Positions 1-3,679 of a stretch of 5,204 bases of DNA are shown here, in pieces. The stretch's first letter is position 1, and the number at the start of each line of letters is the position of its first letter. The notes beneath the pieces are model-generated. The model saw only the letters and a program-made list of their open reading frames with translations, was not told where the DNA came from and did not search any database. A program made the translations under genes and the position numbers. This stretch comes from a candidate division FCPU426 bacterium. Its GTDB lineage: Bacteria; Oederibacteriota; PGYV01; Palsa-1178. Where the stretch lies: the NCBI GenBank assembly GCA_003167475.1, contig PMTB01000003.1, forward strand, positions 1 through 5,204, in the 5' to 3' direction.

Positions 1-182
1 GCGGTAATGGTGACAGACGGGGTTTTTGTGGTTGTAACAGTGATTGTAACGGTAGGCGTATACGTCGCCGTTAACACACCTGTGGATGTCGGGACAGGTG
101 TGGGAGTACCTGTATCCGCGGCTGTGACGGTTTGAGTCGCTGTCGATACCTGGGTGCCGGTGCATGTCACGGTCGGCGTCGT
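1..182 (-). repeat. Thr-rich linker-coding low-complexity DNA (left copy)
   Basis: This is the beginning of the Thr/Pro linker of the left surface protein, about residues 296-355. Thr occupies roughly every second codon, so the plus strand reads as a G/T-rich, six-base quasi-periodic sequence. It resembles the linker DNA at 4658-5204 and continues beyond the window edge. Confidence 0.75.
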
Positions 183-1067
183 AAGCATATTCTCGCGGTT
201 TAGCCCGTAGTAAGTTATGAATACCACGCTGCTGTTGTTCGTCGGCAGGTTATAGCCGCTTGATGTCTCGTCCCCGTTGCACCACCACAGGACGACAGCG
301 CTGTCGTCGGGCGCTGTCATGTCGTTGTCAGCCGGCGCGAGCGACCACTGGGCGGTGGCGCTTACATCGACCCAATTGGCTATTTCCATAATATCCGGCT
401 GGGTAGCCGCTATGCCGTAGGCATTGGAGTAATTGTAACCCCTGCCCACAAGAGTCGGCGTCCCATACAAAGGATTCACGTCAAAATCCCACCAATTGGA
501 AGGCATCGCCCCGTCCGCCTTGCGCCACGAAGTGTTTTTAGTGATTACTGTAAACCCGTTATCAACGGAAATATTCGTACCGTCATTGCCTATCACCTGC
601 GTGTCAAGTTCAAGCCGCAGAGCCACATTCACCGGGCCGTAGGTTATATTTGTAATAGTCGTCTTTATCATCAGTGTGTCTGCAGGGGAACCCGTGGCCG
701 GATTATTCACAAACTGCCACCATACGGCCACATTGACAAGGTTCGCAACCTTTTTTACTCCCCTGATGAGCGAGGAGCCGTCGGTGTACACGGTTCCGGT
801 CACCGGGCAATAGGTCAGGTTCTCAAGGTCATAAGGGGTGTTATTTACCTTTACGACCATGTGCGACGTGGCCGAGGCCCCGGCATAATTATAAAGCAGG
901 TTCGCGCCTGCCGGGGAACATGACGGGCAGGTTCCCATATTGAAGTTAAAATATGTGTCGTTAGTTTTCAGCCCGATATATGAATTCGTGATGCTCTGCG
1001 CGCGCAGGCAGGAAACCTGGATCAACACAGTAAATAAAACAAAAATTGCCGCCCTTTTTATCTTCAT
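1..1067 (-). CDS. Secreted surface protein, N-terminal 355 residues (3' end beyond window)
   Basis: The minus-strand frame is open from an ATG at 1067 to the left edge. GGAGGA lies just upstream (1071-1076), which supports this start. Residues 1-24 form a signal peptide: basic MKIKR, a hydrophobic core, and a probable cleavage after LRA before QS. Residues 25-290 form a globular, Trp/Tyr/Asn-rich, probably beta-sandwich domain. It has a CPSC pair (Cys47/Cys50) and landmarks LRLELDT (151-157), NDG (161-163), NWWDFD (191-196), ANW (230-232), DSAVVLWW (255-262) and TYYGL (285-289). From memory, landmarks of this kind recur in an uncharacterised domain of large bacterial surface proteins; I know no function for it. 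From residue ~296 a Thr-rich linker starts and leaves the window. By analogy with the protein at 3680-5204, the missing C-terminus may hold Ig-like or sorting modules (inference). It lies downstream of flgD on the same strand but is separated by a hairpin and a repeat, so it is probably transcribed independently. Confidence 0.85.
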   Translation of the reverse strand, partial: MKIKRAAIFVLFTVLIQVSCLRAQSITNSYIGLKTNDTYFNFNMGTCPSCSPAGANLLYNYAGASATSHMVVKVNNTPYDLENLTYCPVTGTVYTDGSSLIRGVKKVANLVNVAVWWQFVNNPATGSPADTLMIKTTITNITYGPVNVALRLELDTQVIGNDGTNISVDNGFTVITKNTSWRKADGAMPSNWWDFDVNPLYGTPTLVGRGYNYSNAYGIAATQPDIMEIANWVDVSATAQWSLAPADNDMTAPDDSAVVLWWCNGDETSSGYNLPTNNSSVVFITYYGLNRENMLTTPTVTCTGTQVSTATQTVTAADTGTPTPVPTSTGVLTATYTPTVTITVTTTKTPSVTIT

Positions 1068-1161
1068 CCATCCTCCGGTTGCTTTATATTGGCCGACCAT
1101 TGATTATTATATTAAACCAATGATTTTACAACCTAAAAATGTATTGAACTATAAATGATGT

Positions 1162-1361
1162 TGTCGGAAAACCCATCTATTGTTACGCTTATTCACCAGG
1201 TAGTCATTGCGAGGAGCGAGTTTTTCAGCGACGAAGCAATCTCTGTACTTTTGCAGAAAACCTTTGTTTTAGGGCTTATCTAAGAACAGAGATTGCTTCG
1301 TCGGCATAAAACGATAACGCCTCCCCGCAATGACAGCCTGCTATATAAGGTTTTCCCGACA
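1162..1361. repeat. Nested palindromic REP/MITE-like element
   Basis: Three nested inverted repeats share one centre. Inner arms are an exact 18-bp match (1229-1246 with 1286-1303, core GACGAAGCAATCTC). Middle arms are GTCATTGCGAGGAG at 1203-1216 and CTCCCCGCAATGAC at 1321-1334, with one mismatch that forms G-U in RNA. Outer arms are TGTCGGAAAACC (1162-1173) and GGTTTTCCCGACA (1349-1361), matching except for one extra base. From memory, the CATTGCGAGGAGCGA...GACGAAGCAATCTC core is a very widespread intergenic palindrome in diverse bacteria (REP/MITE type, no coding capacity). The outer arms could be the true ends of a ~200-bp non-autonomous element. I found no clear target-site duplication. 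Confidence 0.85.
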
Positions 1362-1392
1362 GTTTCTAAATATCTTTATATCCGTCGTTATC

Positions 1393-1424
1393 AATGGCGG
1401 GCGCCGCTTTTGGCGCCCGCCATT
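1393..1424 (-). terminator. 13-bp perfect hairpin downstream of flgD
   Basis: AATGGCGGGCGCC (1393-1405) pairs perfectly with GGCGCCCGCCATT (1412-1424) around the loop GCTTTT. It starts 66 bp past the flgD stop, where a terminator is expected. No T-tract follows on either strand, so it is not a textbook intrinsic terminator. It may instead stabilise the 3' end or work with Rho. Confidence 0.55.
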
Positions 1425-1489
1425 ACGGGTGAAACTCTTTAGAGAAGGAGGCATCCCCCGTTTGGTCCGGATAGCCCCGTTAAACTCGA

Positions 1490-1969
1490 TTACGCCGCAA
1501 CTTCCGTTACCGCGGACGTGTCATACTCCACGCCGTTGATGACTATCTTCGGTACGCCGTTGACAAACTTCACCGACGTGACCGTGCCCTCTGCCGTAGA
1601 GACATTTCCCGCGCTGTCCGTGGTCTGGACCGTCACTGTCTTGTTGACCAGGGAGACTGCCTGCCCGGTGTTGGTCAGGGAGATCTGGCTCGTGACGTTC
1701 GTGTCCAGGTTTGACATGGACGTGCTCATCGAGGTCATGGAAGTGTTCAGGTTCTGAAGCTGTTCCACGGTGGACAGCTGCGCCATGTCGGACGTGAACG
1801 TCGAATCGTCGATGGGGTCGGTCGGGTCCTGGTTCTCAAGCTTTGTTATGAACATCTCCAGGAAATCGGTCTTGCTTATCGTGGAATCCGGGTTGGCGAC
1901 CTGGACGCTGCTGGCGGACGACGTTGTGACATAGCTTGAGTTTGTTGAAGAAATTGCTGATACGCTCAT
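1490..1969 (-). CDS. flgD: Flagellar hook assembly (hook cap) protein FlgD, short form
   Basis: FlgD caps the growing flagellar hook outside the cell and guides addition of FlgE hook subunits; it is exported through the flagellar type III apparatus, so no signal peptide is expected or seen. The 159-residue protein has a Ser/Thr-rich flexible N-terminus (1-30), then the conserved FlgD_N signature: FLEMFITKLENQDPTDPI (36-53) and MAQLSTVEQLQNLNTSM (62-78). After a Ser/Thr/Met-rich stretch (79-97) comes a small Tudor/SH3-like segment (102-155: GQAV, NKTVTV, GTVTSVKF, GVPKIVINGV). The inserted Ig-like domain of longer FlgD proteins is absent, so it resembles the compact form of Bacillus type. The start is fixed by an 11-base ribosome site, AAGGAGGTGAT (1984-1974). 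No flgE or other hook gene adjoins it; it is divergent from the sigma operon and appears to stand alone. Confidence 0.92.
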   Translation of the reverse strand: MSVSAISSTNSSYVTTSSASSVQVANPDSTISKTDFLEMFITKLENQDPTDPIDDSTFTSDMAQLSTVEQLQNLNTSMTSMSTSMSNLDTNVTSQISLTNTGQAVSLVNKTVTVQTTDSAGNVSTAEGTVTSVKFVNGVPKIVINGVEYDTSAVTEVAA

Positions 1970-2000
1970 TTAAATCACCTCCTTCCTTTTTGGATTATCC

Positions 2001-2031
2001 ATTTAGACGCAAAGCGGCAGCCACAGGTTGC
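2001..2031 (-). promoter_or_regulatory. Candidate ECF-sigma promoter for flgD
   Basis: On the minus strand, GCAACCTG (2031-2024) and CGTCTAAAT (2009-2001) are separated by 14 bases. The AAC-type -35 and CGTC-type -10, 16 bp apart as hexamers, fit the general form of ECF promoters. The same two blocks recur with the same spacing facing the sigma gene, while the spacers differ. Transcription would start near 1997, about 28 bases before the flgD ATG, with room for the ribosome site. No promoter mapping exists here; the call rests on pattern and symmetry. Confidence 0.65.
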
Positions 2032-2056
2032 CTGGAAATCCCGGGCGTGCTATAAT
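2028..2056 (+). promoter_or_regulatory. Sigma-70-like promoter for the sigma-factor operon
   Basis: TTGCCT (2028-2033), a 17-base spacer and a perfect TATAAT (2051-2056) face the sigma gene. Its start point would fall near 2063. Its -35 overlaps the -35 block of the minus-strand ECF-type promoter (2024-2031), so the two polymerase forms could interfere. It plausibly supplies basal transcription, with the ECF-type promoter at 2064-2094 adding an induced level. Confidence 0.6.
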
Positions 2057-2063
2057 ATCCCAT

Positions 2064-2094
2064 GCAACCTGCCGGCAACACGTTCCGTCTAAAT
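2064..2094 (+). promoter_or_regulatory. Candidate autoregulatory ECF-sigma promoter
   Basis: GCAACCTG (2064-2071), 14 bases, CGTCTAAAT (2086-2094). It matches the divergent element at 2001-2031 in both blocks and in spacing. The predicted start near 2098 leaves a leader of about 18 bases that just includes the AGAAGGAGG ribosome site. ECF factors commonly transcribe their own operons, which fits this position. Confidence 0.65.
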
Positions 2095-2100
2095 AAACAG

Positions 2101-2109
2101 AGAAGGAGG
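2101..2109 (+). promoter_or_regulatory. Ribosome binding site deciding the sigma-factor start
   Basis: AGAAGGAGG lies six bases before the ATG at 2116. An earlier in-frame ATG at 2062 has no ribosome site and coincides with the predicted start of the sigma-70 transcript, so 2116 is the better start. Confidence 0.85.
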
Positions 2110-2115
2110 TTGCCG

Positions 2116-2595
2116 ATGGCCCATGATATTGGCGTTATTTACGCCCAGAATTCCAGGTATGTATACAATATCGCGCTACGCATGCTATGCGACAGGCAGG
2201 ACGCGGAAGATATCATGCAGGAAGTCTTCATAAAACTGCAGAAAAAGATCGCTGGTTTTCAGGGCAATTCGGAGCTGAAAACATTCATATACAGGATGAC
2301 CGTGAACTCATCCATAGACCTCATGAGGCGCAGGCAGTCGCTCGCCGGGAGGGCCGAGAGAAGCATGGAAAACAAGACCGGCCACGTGAACGCGGAATAC
2401 GACGGCGCCATGATGCTTGATTCCCTGCTTGGCACATTGCCGCCGGAACAAAGGGCAGCCGTCGTTTTATTCGAGGTAGGAGGTTTTTCGCAGAAGGAAA
2501 TAGCCATTATGCTCAAAACGAACGTCGGCACCGTAAAATCAAGGATAAGCAGGAGCATAGCAAAAATGTCCGGACTTATAAAGAAGGAGGGATAA
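2116..2595 (+). CDS. ECF-type RNA polymerase sigma factor
   Basis: The 159-residue product has the two-domain layout and length of extracytoplasmic-function sigma factors, which direct RNA polymerase to a small regulon when released from an anti-sigma factor. Region 2 spans about residues 8-75: YVYNIALRMLCDRQDAEDIMQEVF (split here as YVYNIALRML, 15-24, and DAEDIMQEVFIKL, 29-41) and FIYRMTVNSSIDLMRRR (57-73). Region 4 spans about 100-152: LPPEQRAAVVLFEVGGFSQK (108-127), then the helix-turn-helix EIAIMLKTNVGTVKSRISRS (128-147), the part that would read the -35 AAC. There is no sigma-1 or sigma-3 domain. The stop is one base from the start of the anti-sigma gene, implying coupled translation. 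A pair of inverted ECF-type promoters upstream suggests it controls itself and flgD. The exact ECF subgroup cannot be told by eye. Confidence 0.93.
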   Translation: MAHDIGVIYAQNSRYVYNIALRMLCDRQDAEDIMQEVFIKLQKKIAGFQGNSELKTFIYRMTVNSSIDLMRRRQSLAGRAERSMENKTGHVNAEYDGAMMLDSLLGTLPPEQRAAVVLFEVGGFSQKEIAIMLKTNVGTVKSRISRSIAKMSGLIKKEG

Positions 2596-2596
2596 A

Positions 2597-3031
2597 ATGC
2601 ATTACAAAACGGAAGAACTCTATTTTTACCTGAAAGAAGGCGGGAACGACGCCATGATAAAGCAGCACCTGACTTCATGCGCGGAGTGTAAGAAAAAAGC
2701 CGCGCAAGCCGCAAAAATATCGGGCATGTTCCGTTCGGCCATGGAAGGCGCGCCGCCATTAAAACCGGTCCCCGCCATGGCAAAAAAGCCCGCGGCCGGC
2801 CGCGCCGTGTACCTCAAACCGGCTTTCGCGCTTTCATTGGCCGCGCTGCTGTTTTGTTCGGGCGCCCTTATCGTCAAAAAATTATTCCTTGCCAAAGACG
2901 CGGAAAAAGATGTCCCGGCTTTTGTTTATGAGACGTACAGCACTATCTGTGATTTTGATTATTACAAGGCCAACTATATGGATAAAACCGAGATGAAACC
3001 CACAGGAGGCAAAAAAAATGAAACTTTTTAA
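2597..3031 (+). CDS. Membrane-anchored zinc-finger anti-sigma factor
   Basis: The 144-residue protein starts one base after the sigma gene, with GGAGG (2586-2590) inside the sigma coding end. Residues 1-45 carry the anti-sigma zinc motif H-x3-C-x2-C (His24, Cys28, Cys31), typical of ZAS/zf-HC2 proteins that hold an ECF sigma in the cytoplasm. A Pro/Ala/Lys linker (50-72) leads to one membrane helix (about 75-93, PAFALSLAALLFCSGALIV) followed by KK. A periplasmic tail (about 98-144) is Tyr/Asp/Lys-rich (SYST-type stretch YETYSTICDFDYYKANY, 111-127) and has no known domain. Expected topology is N-terminus in, C-terminus out, so signals could pass from the tail or from the secreted neighbour. 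Its last five codons overlap the next gene, and those before them lie in an A8 run. The family call is firm; the inducing signal is unknown. Confidence 0.85.
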   Translation: MHYKTEELYFYLKEGGNDAMIKQHLTSCAECKKKAAQAAKISGMFRSAMEGAPPLKPVPAMAKKPAAGRAVYLKPAFALSLAALLFCSGALIVKKLFLAKDAEKDVPAFVYETYSTICDFDYYKANYMDKTEMKPTGGKKNETF

Positions 3032-3545
3032 GGCCGTAACGCTTTTCGTTCTTTTTTCAGCCGCGCTTTCCGGCCCGGCTGCCGCCCAAAGCCCGGTAAA
3101 TCCGGGGAATATGCCGCCGCCGGGCCCGCCGAGCATACTCAACCTCGCCGCCGAGCTTGATTTCACGCCCGCGCAGGTCATAAAACTCATGGCCATTGAA
3201 AAAAATTCAAGGAAACTCATGGAAAAGATCATCACAGAGTTCAAAAAGCTCATGGGCCGGATGAGGGATGAAATGGACTCGGAAACGCCGGACCAAACTA
3301 AGATAAACGCGCTCATAGACAAAATGTCCGCCAATAACTCCGCAATGCTGCATGCCAGGACCGAAGACATGCTTGCCATCAAGGCTGTGCTCACCAAAGA
3401 ACAGCGCGAAAAAATGAAAAAGTTTTTCCACAAAATGCCCATGGGCGGCAGGCCTCCGGGCGGGCCCATGAGCTGCAACCCTCCGTGGGCGGGCCATGAG
3501 AACTTGGGCCCCGATTCCGGCAATTTCATGCCGCCCAATTCGTAA
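3018..3545 (+). CDS. Secreted CpxP/Spy/CnrX-like LTXXQ-type protein (putative periplasmic sensor or chaperone)
   Basis: The gene overlaps the anti-sigma gene by 14 bases and has AGGAGG (3004-3009) eight bases before its ATG. The 175-residue product has a signal peptide (1-23, cleavage after AAA before QSP). After a Pro/Gly stretch (26-39) comes a helical, charged domain (about 40-140). It has two LTXXQ-like motifs, LDFTPAQ (47-53) and LTKEQ (125-129), separated by long amphipathic helices, the layout of the CpxP/Spy/CnrX (Metal_resist/LTXXQ) group. In that group CnrX senses metal for the CnrY-CnrH pair, and CpxP and Spy act in envelope stress and chaperoning. The C-terminal tail (about 141-175) is Gly/Pro/Met-rich with His160, Cys153 and several Met, which could bind a soft metal (inference). 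Operon position argues for sensing or modulating the anti-sigma factor. No direct evidence shows which signal. Confidence 0.8.
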   Translation: MKLFKAVTLFVLFSAALSGPAAAQSPVNPGNMPPPGPPSILNLAAELDFTPAQVIKLMAIEKNSRKLMEKIITEFKKLMGRMRDEMDSETPDQTKINALIDKMSANNSAMLHARTEDMLAIKAVLTKEQREKMKKFFHKMPMGGRPPGGPMSCNPPWAGHENLGPDSGNFMPPNS

Positions 3546-3596
3546 AAAAACGGGGGTTATTGCCATATACAGAAACACACTAAATTTTGCGATATA

Positions 3597-3634
3597 AAAT
3601 AACAAAGGCGGGATTTCTCCCGCCTTTGTTATTT
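3597..3634. terminator. Bidirectional intrinsic terminator between convergent genes
   Basis: A 16-bp perfect stem (3597-3612 with 3619-3634), with GC-rich core GGCGGG/CCCGCC and loop ATTTCT, is flanked by A-rich bases on the left and T-rich bases on the right (TTTGTTATTT). Each strand therefore shows a hairpin with a T-rich arm. It lies 51 bp after the LTXXQ gene stop and 45 bp past the stop of the convergent surface-protein gene, so it can end both transcripts. Confidence 0.9.
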
Positions 3635-3679
3635 GTCCGTATACTTTCCGCTCCCGGCTTTCCCGGGCCTTTGATATCC

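Larger units (their letters stand above)
1068..1489. other. 422-bp non-coding region between flgD and the left surface-protein gene
   Basis: I see no credible gene here; small frames on either strand have no ribosome binding site or recognisable product. The region holds, right to left, a strong hairpin behind flgD (1393-1424), a nested palindromic REP/MITE-like repeat (1162-1361), and an AT-rich stretch (1081-1160) that should carry the promoter of the left surface protein. A TATAAT lies on the minus strand at 1111-1106, but the best -35 candidate, TTGTAA at 1131-1126, sits only 14 bp away, so I do not call a promoter. Confidence 0.7.

Noticed and set aside
1008..1016. Lipoprotein signal (Cys20) in the left surface protein
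   Set aside because: The residues before Cys20 are QVS, without the Leu expected at -3 of a lipobox, while LRA before QS fits ordinary signal peptidase cleavage.
1106..1131. Sigma-70 promoter for the left surface protein (TTGTAA ... TATAAT on the minus strand)
   Set aside because: The -10 is perfect but the spacing to the only -35 candidate is 14 bases in an AT-rich stretch, too short to trust.
940..1539. Short plus-strand open frames at 940-1158 and 1330-1539
   Set aside because: The first overlaps the signal-peptide end of the left surface gene and the AT-rich promoter area; the second runs through the hairpin and the 3' end of flgD. Neither has a ribosome site or a recognisable product.
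2009..2023. Sigma-54-like -24/-12 element (TGGC...TTGC, GG-N10-GC) on the minus strand upstream of flgD
   Set aside because: The GG-N10-GC spacing is exact and sigma-54 often drives flagellar genes, but the -24 half matches poorly beyond TGGC, and the bases lie largely in the non-conserved spacer of the duplicated ECF-type element. The ECF reading explains both promoters; sigma-54 remains a possible alternative.
2062..2115. Upstream ATG at 2062 as the start of the sigma factor, adding 18 residues
   Set aside because: It has no ribosome site, the added residues are not sigma-like, and it overlaps the predicted transcript start and the -35 block of the ECF-type promoter. The ATG at 2116 has AGAAGGAGG six bases upstream.
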